Below are positions 48,881-60,721 of a stretch of DNA of 64,000 bases, piece by piece (positions within the stretch are counted from its first letter, which is position 1; the number at the start of each line of letters is the position of its first letter). Below the pieces are notes generated by a model. The model was not told the origin of the DNA and did no database searches. It worked only from the letters and a program-made list of their open reading frames with translations. Position numbers and translations under genes: made by a program. The DNA is from Paracentrotus lividus. Lineage: Eukaryota; Echinodermata; Echinoidea; Camarodonta; Echinidae. The stretch is from contig CALNVZ010003432.1 of the NCBI GenBank assembly GCA_940671915.1, positions 9,331,342-9,395,341 of the forward strand. Reading direction: 5' to 3'.

Positions 48881-51488
48881 TCTCGGAAAGCTTGTGGAAG
48901 GCAAATCATCATCTATGTCTTTACATATATATATACCATGATTCTCCCTACATCATATAGTATATGCACTTTTCACCGTTTCTTTATCGTTCCGCTAAGC
49001 TCATAATTGCTCAATCAATTGGATTCGAGTTTGACCCTAATATTCTCAAAGAAGATAATGAGAAGCTTGCTTTGATATTCCAATATTTCATTACTGCAGT
49101 GACCTTCCTACTTTTAAATTAATTCGAAAGGAGGAAGGAATTTAGAGAGCGGTCTAATAACGATGACCATTCACAGCGCCGTGGAAAGGGCAATTTTCTG
49201 CATAATATTTATTTTGGGGTTCATAATCATTTCGAGAATTCGGAATTGGTATCTTATCGAGTATCTATCGTATATAGCTTTAGTGAATAAGCTATAACAA
49301 ACCTTTGTTATTATCTGTTGGTGAAATTTCTTGATGGTTTATTGGTGGAGGCGGTGAATGTTAGATTAGATAGAAAGAGTAGATATGACTTTGTATGAAA
49401 AGGGCAGATGTGAAGCAAACGATTTGGTGGAAGCAGGGGTTCAGGCCAAGCACCATTTGCCCTTTTTATCACCAACAATGAAAAGGGGAAAATGTGCCTT
49501 AAACAATGAAAATTCTCCCTTGCCCTTTTGTTTTTGTTTGTTTATTTAATGTTAATGGTGCCATAATCATTGTTTTTTTTGTTTTGTTTCGTTTTGTTTG
49601 TTTTTTTCTGTTTTTAAGTATTCGCGATAATTTCTATTGAAAGTGACAGCCCCTCCCCCCTTCCACCCCACGGACAGGACGAACTAATTATTAGTGCGTT
49701 CAATTTTGTTCAAATGTTAACCCCCATACCCGCTTCCCTGTAAAAATGAAACTTGGGAAAACAGGGACCGCGAGGTTAAGGGAGGGGCTGAGCCGATATA
49801 GGGGGGGGGGGGCTGAATAGCCTAAAAATCAGAAATCTATGGATATTTCACGTTTTTTTTTTTGTGTGTTTTTTTTTTTTTTACACGTTTGCTGAAAAAG
49901 AGGGGGGTAAAGCACCGTCGGCTCCGCGGCCCCTGGAAAGAAGAAAAGTGGAAGTGGAAACGTTGATGTTAAAGGAGGGGTGGTTGAATTGATGACAGTT
50001 AGTATATTTAACATAGAAGGAGATAAAGCTTTTCATTCGAGGCTCCCGGGTTGATTAATTGTCACGCCCACTGACAGACGTCCTGAAACTTTCCGAGAGT
50101 TTATTCATCCTCTCCCAAAGGCTACACGACATGAACAAACAAACTTGAGGATAGTTTGTATCGTTAGTACGATGAATACAGCAGCCTATGTAAATCATTA
50201 AAACAATTAACATCAGTATTGATTGTTGCAGCTGCCTGTAATTTTAGCTTTATTCGATTCGACCGATGAACATGACTTTTTTAGCGAAAGTTTCAGTAAC
50301 AGAGAAGAGAGAATCAATGTAACGGTTTTAAGATTTAAACAACAAACATGTTCATTTGGTTACAATGTGATTTTATAGATTTAATCTTCCTGCTAAATCA
50401 TAATACATCAGAATAATGACAAATGAATGGAGTACGCGATTATTTACCCTATATGTGTAATTTTTTTTATCAGTTAATATTGTTTCATAATAAAATATAT
50501 TCTGTATTAATTTTGTAAATATATTTATGTTGTGTGGAAATAAAATTTGAAACTTGAAAATTAATATTATTTTCGTATATCAATTAGTGAGTTTACATTC
50601 AGCCCGATTTCCATGCTGTTACTTCACCAATAGGCTTGTACACACAAGACGGGTGGATAGACCAAAACTGAAATACACCAACTTGAAATTATACCCAAAT
50701 TTTAATAAGATAAAGAAATAATAAACAATCATAATCAACTTGACAAAACAAGAATAAACAGTTTCCCTAACAGCAGCGCATTCAAATTTTGAAAATGGGA
50801 GAGGGGGCGTAGCCGAAATTTCTTATATTAGCATGTACGTTAAAAGAGTGTTTACCCCCCTCCCCTCCGACCCCCAAATAAAAATCAATCAAACAAAACA
50901 ACAATAATAGAGGGCGCAGCCTATTGCCGCCATGTCTGGATCAACCACTGCTTTTAAAAAAAAAGTACTAAACTTTTATTAACTTTGTAGGAATACACCG
51001 GACCTCAACCTGGCTTTCAACTCCGCAATAAAGGTGTGTCATTGGTTCATAGTTTCCCGTAGTTTGCTGGTAGCTAGGCTGCCAGGTGTTTTCTAAATTG
51101 AACGCGAGTTGTACCTCCGCTCAATGGAAACCCGTATCAATGGATGAGGCAATATTAGGAAGAATAAATAATAAACAAGAAGAGATTCATAACGTTACTT
51201 CCTATTCTCCTCGGGCGTCATATTACCACCTGTCGCAAAGGGTTATTGAAACATTCTTTAATTTCAGACCAGTTAGTTATTCTACTCTGATTAACATTTT
51301 ACGAATCCAATTTCATTATTGGTATATGTGTTTGGCGTTCCAAACTTATCCCCAAAATATTTTTTTAACGATTTCATTCTTATTTTTGTATATATAAGAA
51401 TATTTAATACTGATTTTGGAAATTTTATATTTAAAATGTTGTATGTATATTCCTATACTTCTAATTATATCTTTATTCGACCCATCCC

Positions 51489-51490
<2 letters not shown>

Positions 51491-51539
<49 letters not shown>
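51491..51539. repeat. (CT)n microsatellite in block B copy 1
   Basis: About 24 CT units. Its counterpart is the (GA)n run at 60672-60719. Confidence 0.9.
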
Positions 51540-51542
<3 letters not shown>

Positions 51543-53546
51543 TTATTACAAAAAGGGGGAAATATGACTTTGCTTAGAATCTGTATATCACATATTATAT
51601 TTTGGTAACTTTGTCATTGATGCTCCAAAGATTTGTGAAAACACCTTCTTTTTAAATAATATCAAAACAGCTTCCTTGGCATTTTCGGATATGAAGACTA
51701 CTTGTTGATAGTAGTTTAATAAAACTTTTCTTCCATCTATTGACAGATGTGTCTTTAGGGCAAAATGCATAATATCGGCAGGATCGTTGGGCCATTTCGA
51801 TATACGCTTTCCAATTTCGAATAGAACACAATCAATCTAAACTTCACCGCTTCTTATTTGCATTGTTTCTTAAATATGGGACGTGTAGCTAGTTCATTAA
51901 AGTTGGAATGATTCAAACCTAGCATCTCTTTCAAGTATTAATCTGACCGTGTTTAAATATAGAACTCCGGAAGTGAAATAAGGTGGTCTCTATATTTGCT
52001 ATAGTAGTTTTTGTAAAGATGAGGCGCAAAAATATACGTACACATCCTTTGGGAGTTTGAATATGGGCGCCTCAGCTCCTAATATAATCCAATACATCAC
52101 ATATACATGATGTTTGCTCTCCTTGCTATCGCAAAATTGCATACTATATGGCAGCTCTTGCAATATTTCATGATCATTTTTATAGCAAAAACAAGTTAGT
52201 GTTCGAAAGTAAATCACATGAAAAATACTGACAAACGAAACAATTTCTTGAATTCAAGCCTAAAACAAAATTATTGAATATGCAAATTTGGCGTAAATAT
52301 GATTGACATTAATATTTTGAATGTCAGAATCATACAACTAAAATTAACAACAACACTTAAAATTGTACGTAAGGATAGGTGGAATAGATATATGCAAATC
52401 TAGTTAATGAAGATAGCATTTACAGTTAAAAAATGAAATTTTGATTTGATTGCTATTCATATTAAAATGGGGACTAATGTGATATTAACTTTTAAGATTG
52501 AAATTATTTGTGAAAACGTGGTATTGTGAGTTGTGGCTCAAGGCGTTTTGCTATTTTATCCAATTATAAATCCCTCTTTAATGCAAAAGAGCAAAAGTTG
52601 CAAAAAGAGCTTTACAAAAAAAAAGTATATAGATGAATGAGAACGAAAGGAGATAATATATACGGTTATGAAAGAGGGAGAGAGAGGGAGAGAGAAAGGA
52701 GAAAAAAAATCTTAATATATCGTATTATGACAAAGGTTTGACCTCTTTATAGATTACCGTCTATAAAACCCTATTTCATTGCATAATATACCACATGGTC
52801 ACCGTACAATATCATAATCAAGTACTCATAATATATAAACCAGGTCAGCCTCAGGACACGGTACAGTTCAACCTTTAGTCCCTTAAAATTAAAGGACATG
52901 GCCTTTCGTAGACAAAGGGTACCCCTTCCTTCTGATTGTCTCCTTGTCCAAACTAATATACCTCTATTTTTGTGCCTCCTCGCCTTTCATTTACCGTCGC
53001 CATGTTGGGTCTTTTATCCCGTGTCATTGCCATTTTGTGGACGTTTATTATTTCAGGTCATTCTTCGGCTGGTTGGCGAACGGGTGCCTCTAGCGAAGGA
53101 TATCGGCCTTGATGTCCAGTAGTCTATGGCCTTTCTAATTTATATGAATGAGGAAAGAGAAAGACGGTGGATTATCTGCAAAAGAAATGCATCGGTCAAT
53201 AAATTGATAGGATAAAGGCGACGCTCTAACCATGTTTCAACTTAATATTTAGTTTCCTTTATCTACAGCGCATAAAGGTTGCCTGGGTTCAGTAAGAATG
53301 GTTAAGGATACACAATTTCAGGGGGAGCTCAGACTTTGAAAAGATAGGTAATTTGAACTGTTCTTTCCAACATGACATGCTGGGTGAATATCAGAAATAT
53401 TGATTCTCCTTTTTTATTTCGAAATATTCTCCAATATCGATTTACAAGTGAAAGCCCTCTGGAGTTCAGGAAATTGAAAAAAACAGTTCAATACGATGAA
53501 TGAACGAATGCAAGATCGGAGTCATTGTCACGTACGAACCTGACCT

Positions 53547-53717
53547 GGGCTATGTTTCACCAAACTCGTTCGCAAGTTACGAATGACTTTATGAATGACT
53601 GGTGATCAGTTCTCGTGCGAAATGATTAAGCATGTGATTAGTAAAGCACACAAGAACATGTTCCAGTCTTTCGTAAAGTCCTTCGTAACTCTACGAACGA
53701 CTTTGTGAAACACTCCC
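53547..53717. mobile_element. GTTTCAC MITE (171 bp), block B copy 1
   Basis: GGGCTATGTTTCACCAAACTCG at the left is the imperfect inverse of CGACTTTGTGAAACACTCCC at the right. Inverse pairs continue through TTACGAATGACTTTA and TAAAGTCCTTCGTAA. Non-coding; an 80-bp relative lies at 1963-2042. Confidence 0.75.
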
Positions 53718-54118
53718 ATGAAATAGATAACATTTTAGTGTAACCTTGTGTTCATGTACAAACGTTGTGAAATAATACTGCTTTATAAATTCGGAAATAA
53801 ATAATATCAGTAAAACTAGAATTACTTATACCCCACAAACTACTTGCAAAGAGCAATCATTTTTGAAATGTATTCATTATTGTTTGTATGCCACATGTGA
53901 TAAAATTGTTAACAGGAAACTTGAAACGGAAAAAGGAGGCCTAATAATCTTTTAAAGTGTAACTTGATATCAAAACATAAAACATTTCAAAGTCAACCTT
54001 TCTGAATAAAAATATTTTACGCAGTAACTGAATAAACAGTCAAAACAGATGGCCTCTGCCCCATAGACCGAGAAATCGGAATCCTAATTCTAAATCATAA
54101 TTCTTTCCCCTAAAAAAA

Positions 54119-54121
<3 letters not shown>

Positions 54122-54161
<40 letters not shown>

Positions 54162-54183
54162 TATAATATAATAATAATAATAA

Positions 54184-54280
<97 letters not shown>

Positions 54281-54317
54281 CAACAACAACAACACAACAA
54301 CAACAACAAACAACAAC

Positions 54318-54366
<49 letters not shown>

Positions 54367-54415
54367 TAATAATAATAATAATAATAATATAATAATAATA
54401 ATAATAATAATAATA
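54122..54415. repeat. (AAT)n array with CAA interruption
   Basis: About 290 bp of AAT units, broken in the middle (about 54279-54318) by an ACA-rich stretch and elsewhere by ATAT slips. The matching array in copy 2 lacks the interruption. Confidence 0.95.
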
Positions 54416-54750
54416 CATTAAATTTATTAAGCGCTTAATACATATGTTTCTAAGCGCTGGAAAGAGAAAAGGGTATATAGATATAGAAGCAAGTTAACAT
54501 AATAAACGAGGAACAAAGTAGATTACAAGAATAGTACATGACTTAAATGACTTAAGGGCATAGGACGGTGTGTCCCTTTGCTCTCCTATGAGTCACCCTC
54601 CTCCATGCAACCCTGTCTCTAGCCAAGTTCTCAGTAGCCTCCAGGGATAGTCCAACATCGTTTTTGGTCTGGTCTTTCCATCTAAGAGGAGGGCGTCCAG
54701 GTTAGTAAGGCATACAGATGCGCAACTTCAGCTTCGGGTCGAGTCGCCTT
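54122..54750 (-). mobile_element. 3' end of a LINE: ORF tail, 3' UTR and (ATT)n tail
   Basis: Read on the minus strand, from 54702 the frame encodes PGRPPLRWKDQTKND and then NLARDRVAWRRVTHRRAKG, ending at TAA (54554-54552). This is the same class of LINE protein tail as at 36339 (GRPRNSW...AQDRSAWR). RLDPKLKLRICMPY precedes it, separated by one in-frame stop (54705-54703), so the copy is inactive. A 3' UTR follows, with the AGCGCTTAGAAACATATG / TTAAGCGCTTAAT pair, then the (ATT)n tail. Homology further upstream is unclear. The duplication boundary at 54548 falls at the start of the 3' UTR. Confidence 0.75.
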
Positions 54751-56462
54751 TTCTCACTTTCCCTTTCCCCTTTCATCTCCCCATGTAACCTTACATGAAC
54801 CTCTTATCCTCATTTATGTCTATCCCTTACCCACCTGTCTGTCACACCCTACTCTCTTCCCCTCCCTCTCTGCTGTATGTACATGTAGCTCCCATAAGTC
54901 TACTTGTCCATAATCGCCTCTCTCGCATGCAGCCCAACCCTCCCTCTCCGTGGTGCTAACTAGATACCTGGGCCTCACAGCCTGGGGAACTGACAGGGCT
55001 CTGGGTAGGGAAGGAAAACCCGATCAAACCAAAGCTGGGATTCATCGGCCGCGTGCCCAGCTCAAGCACTATTGTGGTGCATAGGCTACAACTCTTNNNN
55101 NNNNNNNNNNNNNNNNNNNNNAGTTGTCTCGCTATTCTTCCTATCAATTACGTCTCTACTCTAACGTCACCAATTATACCGAATACAAACAAAATAATTA
55201 TCATAATATCATATCATATCATATATTATACATAAACAATGAACTGCTTTTTTATATAAAGTTTTAAATGTCATTAATTGAACCGCATACCAACACTAAA
55301 TAAATCCCACAGAATTAGATTGTACTTATGTAGTTTCAAAAGATATCGCTCAAAATCGTTTGCAACTGGTTGTGTCATTCTCTCATTCAATTAAATGATC
55401 AAAATACATCACCGCTGAAGATGATTTGGAGTAGATGAGATCCTTTACTGCATGAGTCACTGAAGTCCACGACGTGACGTATGAACTGGACTTCTCAGTT
55501 GAAGAGTTTACCTGTCGTAGCTTCGACGTCGATATAAAGTATGTTGGATCCTAGTTGGGTGGGGTGCGTCTCCTGCCCCAGACTACTTGCCATCTAAAAA
55601 TAGATTTCATAAAACAATTTCCTACTATTGCGGTTCTTACTCAACTAACCACTTATTCATTATATCTGAAATGGTTCACACAAATACAATGCAGCTTCAT
55701 CTTAATAATAATTCTTATATTTATATCCATCGTACACAGTTCTTAATCTTAAGACTTTCAAGACATTCTGAGACTGGATGATACTTGCTTAAAGTTCAAA
55801 GATACATTTAACTTAATATAATAATTAATACATCTCACAATACAAAGCTTAAACCGCTGACCTTTTTTATTGTCACAATGATACATACACATTTATTTAA
55901 TAAATTTCCAAACTTCCAGATAATATAACTCACCGTTGGTGCTTTTAAAATGCTTAATAAAAAGTGTTCATAATGAGATAAAAAATGCCTGTATTGTAAT
56001 GCAGCGTCGTTTCCCCTTGCTTAAATTAAAGTTGAAAACAAAACCTTCAGATAACTTAGGTTGAAAAGACTCATGTTGAAATTAACTGAACTCAAAATTG
56101 GAGAGGCCCTGACAAAAAAGCTCCTTCCTCGTTCTACAAGCGCGGTTGTCTGTTCAAAATCTCTTATTACTTCTCCAGATGCAACAAGCCACCCATAAAG
56201 TTCAATTTGCATATAACAACCTGAAAAATCCTTCAAAACAAAGCTTATCCTCGGGCGTGAAGAAATAAGGGGAATGTATTTAAAACTAACTTCATTCTTC
56301 TAAAAACAACCACTTTTCACACAAAAGGATGACCTGGTCCACACCTTGGAATTGGAATTGGATTATTAAATACATATGATTGGTATCAATTATAGAACAC
56401 TTTTGAGTCCGTTCGTTCTTTAGTTTTGATGGGTGAATTTGCTAAGTTGTTTTCATGTGACA
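54751..56462. other. spacer between duplication copies, containing the scaffold gap
   Basis: No host gene recognised. A CT-rich stretch at 54745-54880 is followed by GC-richer DNA to 55096 that may belong to an old LINE. AT-rich sequence follows the gap. The 1.3 kb before 56463 does not resemble the sequence before 47111. Confidence 0.55.
55097..55121. other. scaffold gap (25 N)
   Basis: Exactly 25 unresolved bases. Frames crossing it are meaningless. The true distance between the flanking sequences is unknown. Confidence 0.98.
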
Positions 56463-57675
56463 GTCGTATTGAACAGGCGGGGTCTTCCCACGAGGCCGAG
56501 CGCCCACGAGTCCGAGGGTCCACGAGTCCGATTATTTTCCCACGAGGCCGAGGGCCCACGAGGCCAAGTATCCACGAGGCCGAACAGTATATTGCAAAAT
56601 ACAATATGATAAAATTGGCCTCGTGGACCCTCGGCCTCGTGGGAAAATACTCGGACTCGTGGAACCTCGGCCTCGTGGGCAAATACTCTGACTCATTGAC
56701 CCTCGGACTCGTGGGCCCTCGGCCTCGTGGACCTTCCCCGAACAGGCCACTAATGTTTGACTGATGTCTATAGTAGATGTGAAATCATTGATCGTTCCCT
56801 CTGAATGTAAATGTGTAAGCTTCTAACTCTGGAGAGGAGGATTTTTCATTCACAATCGACTAGTAAAGCAATTGGGTTTAATTCCTCATCTACTGACAGA
56901 TTCAGCCCTTGTACTGGTCATGTCGTCATACAAGCTGAATTTCCCGCTCGTTAAAACGAGTAAAAACTCGTTCATGTGGTTCATACGCAGACCATCAAAG
57001 GCTAATGTACATGATCGATTAATATCAATAGGTGTTATGGTGTACAAACTTATATTCGACCAACCCATGTTCTATTTTTGGATGATAACGTTACTTTTCC
57101 CTGTATGTGCCAGTAACAATTCGTTTTTTCTTCATTAGAAAAAGGGTTGGCTCTCATTTAAACCCTCATAATATTTGAATTTTAACGCCCCTTTTTAGTG
57201 CCGTTTCGCTGTTTTACAATTTTAGAGAGTAGGACGTTGTCTACTGTAGATGTAGAAACACCGACTATGATCACAAAAACGTGCATTATTTAAATCCAAA
57301 TACCACTTAATGATTGACATTACACCACACATCATTGTTGTCTGATTGTTGGTGGCCTCTTTACTTTGCCGATGGTCTAACAGACTGAAAGCCCGCGAGT
57401 TCCGTTGAAGTTTCCATTCAAATTTCCCCTTAGAATTTTCCCTCATATGCAAAAGAACAGGGCAGAGAACCATCGAGACCAAAGGCACGCACGCTAAATT
57501 TTATTATTATTATTATTATTCTTAGTTTATCGTTATTATATTCCAATTTATTAATTTGTTTGTTAATTACGCATCTCTCTGTTTATATTTCCTTTCATCA
57601 TTATCCTGTATAAATTCGGACGTTTATTCATTGTGTATTATTGTATGTATTATAATGTTGTATTTAAGTCATGTA
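56463..57675 (+). repeat. duplication block A, copy 2
   Basis: Direct copy of 47111-48404. It is about 80 bp shorter, mainly because the foldback element has fewer units. It ends in the same ATTTAAGTCATGTA (57662-57675), which here continues directly into inverted block B. Confidence 0.9.
56479..56739. mobile_element. foldback repeat element with 8-bp target duplication, copy 2 (261 bp)
   Basis: GAACAGGC flanks both sides (56471-56478, 56740-56747). The ends are cleaner than in copy 1: GGGGTCTTCCCACGAGG at the left and CCTCGTGGACCTTCCCC at the right. Same CCACGAGGCCGAG units in inverse arms. The flanking 8-mer is identical in both copies, so one insertion predates the duplication. Confidence 0.8.
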
Positions 57676-58075
<400 letters not shown>

Positions 58076-58481
58076 TTTTTTTTAGGGGGAAAGAATTATG
58101 ATTTAGAATTAGGATTCCGATTTCTCGGTCTATGGGGCAGAGGCCATCTGTTTGACTGTTTATTCAGTTACTGCGTAAAATATTTTTATTCAGAAAGGTT
58201 GACTTTGAAATGTTTTATGGTTTTGATATCAAGTTACACTTTAAAAGATTATTAGGCCTCCTTTTTCCGTTTCAAGTTTCCTGTTAACAATTTTATCACA
58301 TGTGGCATATACAAACAATAATGAATACATTTCATAAAATGATTGCTCTTTGCAAGTAGTTTGTGGGGTATAGTAATTCTAGTTTTACTGATATTATTTA
58401 TTTCCGAATTTATAAAGCAGTATTATTTCACAACGTTTGTACATGAAACACAAGGTTACACTAAAATGTTATCTATTTCAT

Positions 58482-58652
58482 GGGAGTGTTTCACAAAGTC
58501 GTTCGTAGAGTTACGAAGGACTTTACGAAAGACTGGAACATGTTCTTGTGTGCTTTACTAATCACATGCTTAATCATTTCGCACGAGAACTGATCACCAG
58601 TCATTCATAAAGTCATTCGTAACTTGCGAACGAGTTTGGTGAAACATAGCCC
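58482..58652. mobile_element. GTTTCAC MITE (171 bp), block B copy 2
   Basis: Inverted counterpart of 53547-53717, with the same ends (GGGAGTGTTTCACAAAG and TTTGGTGAAACATAGCCC). Confidence 0.75.
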
Positions 58653-60669
58653 AGGTCAGGTTCGTACGTGACAATGACTCCGATCTTGCATTCGTTCATT
58701 CATCGTATTGAACTATGTTTTTCAATTTCCTGAACTCCAGAGGGCTTTCACTTGTAAATCGATATTGGAGAATTATTCGAAATAAAAAAGGAGAATCAAT
58801 ATTTCTGATATTCACCCAGCATGTCATGTTGGAAAGAACAGTTCAAATTACCTATCTTTTCAAAGTCTGAGCTCCCCCTGAAATTGTGTATCCTTAACCA
58901 TTCTTACTGAACCCAGGCAACCTTTATGCGCTGTAGATAAAGGAAACTAAATATTAAGTTGAAACATGGTTAGAGCGTCGCCTTTATCCTATCAATTTAT
59001 TGACCGATGCATTTCTTTTGCAGATAATCCACCGTCTTTCTCTTTCCTCATTCATATAAATTAGGAAAGGCCATAGCACTAGCTGGACATCAAGGCCGAT
59101 ATCCTTCGCTAGAGGCACCCGTTCGCCAACCAGCCCGAAGAATGACCTGAAATAATAAACGTCCACAAAATGGCAATGACACGGGATAAAAGACCCAACA
59201 TGGCGACGGTAAATGAAAGGCGAGGAGGCACAAAAATAGAGGTATATTAGTTTGGACAAGGAGACAATCAGAAGGAAGGGGTACCCTCTTGTCTACGAAA
59301 GGCCATGTCCTTTAATTTTAAGGGACTAAAGGTTGAACTGTATCCGTGTCCTGAGGCTGACCTGGTTTATATATTATGAGTACTTGATTATGATATTGTA
59401 CGGTGACCATGTGGTATATTATGCAATGAAATAGGGTTTTAATAGACGGTAATCTATAAAGAGGTCAAACCTTTGTCATAATACGATATATTAAGATTTT
59501 TTTTCTCTCTTTCTCTCTCCCTCTCTCTCCCTCTTTCATAACCGTATATATTATCTCCTTTCGTTCTTCATTCATCTATATACTTTTTTTTTTGTAAAGC
59601 TCTTTTTGCAACTTTTGCTCTTTTGCATTAAAGAGGGATTTATAATTGGATAAAATAGCAAAACGCCTTGAGCCACAACTCACAATACCACGTTTTCACA
59701 AATAATTTCAATCTTAAAAGTTAATATCACATTAGTCCCCATTTTAATATGAATAGCAATCAAATCAAAATTTCATTTTTTTAACTGTAAATGCTATCTT
59801 CATTAACTAGATTTGCATATATCTATTCCACCTATCCTTACGTACAATTTTAAGTGTTGTTGTTAATTTTAGTTGTTATGATTCTGACATTCAAAATATT
59901 AATGTCAATCATATTTACGCCAAATTTGCATATTCAATAATTTTGTTTTAGGCTTGAATTCAAGAAATTGTTTCGTTTGTCAGTATTTTTCATGTGATTT
60001 ACTTTCGAACACTAACTTGTTTTTGCTATAAAAATGATCATGAAATATTGCAAGAGCTGCCATATAGTATGCAATTTTGCGATAGCAAGGAGAGCAAACA
60101 TCATGTATATGTGATGTATTGGATTATATTAGGAGCTGAGGCGCCCATATTCAAACTCCCAAAGGATGTGTACGTATATTTTTGCGCCTCATCTTTACAA
60201 AACTACTATAGCAAATATAGAGACCACCTTATTTCACTTCCGGAGTTCTATATTTAAACACGGTCAGATTAATACTTGAAAGAGATGCTAGGTTTGAATC
60301 ATTCCAACTTTAATGAACTAGCTACACGTCCCATATTTAAGAAACAATGCAAATAAGAAGCGGTGAAGTTTAGATTGATTGTGTTCTATTCGAAATTGGA
60401 AAGCTGTATATCGAAATGGCCCAACGATCCTGCCGATATTATGCATTTTGCCCTAAAGACACATCTGTCAATAGATGGAAGAAAAGTTTTATTAAACTAC
60501 TATCAACAAGTAGTCTTCATATCCGAAAATGCCAAGGAAGCTGTTTTGATATTATTTAAAAAGAAGGTGTTTTCACAAATCTTTGGAGCATCAATGACAA
60601 AGTTACCAAAATATAATATGTGATATACAGATTCTAAGCAAAGTCATATTTCCCCCCTTTTTGTAATAA

Positions 60670-60671
<2 letters not shown>

Positions 60672-60719
<48 letters not shown>
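60672..60719. repeat. (GA)n microsatellite in block B copy 2
   Basis: Counterpart of the (CT)n at 51491-51539, nearly the same length. Confidence 0.9.

Positions 60720-60721
<2 letters not shown>

Larger units (their letters stand above)
48418..54548 (+). repeat. duplication block B, copy 1 (inverted relative to copy 2)
   Basis: About 6.1 kb whose reverse complement forms 57662-63802. Matches run from TCATTTTAACGAGG at the left to TACATGACTTAAAT at the right, with single-base indels and substitutions. Contents: a SINE-like tail at 48811-48880, a (CT)n run at 51491-51539, a GTTTCAC MITE at 53547-53717 and the LINE tail. No host gene was recognised. Several 60-90-codon frames are open but unassigned, and homopolymer indels alter some of them between copies. 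Confidence 0.9.
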
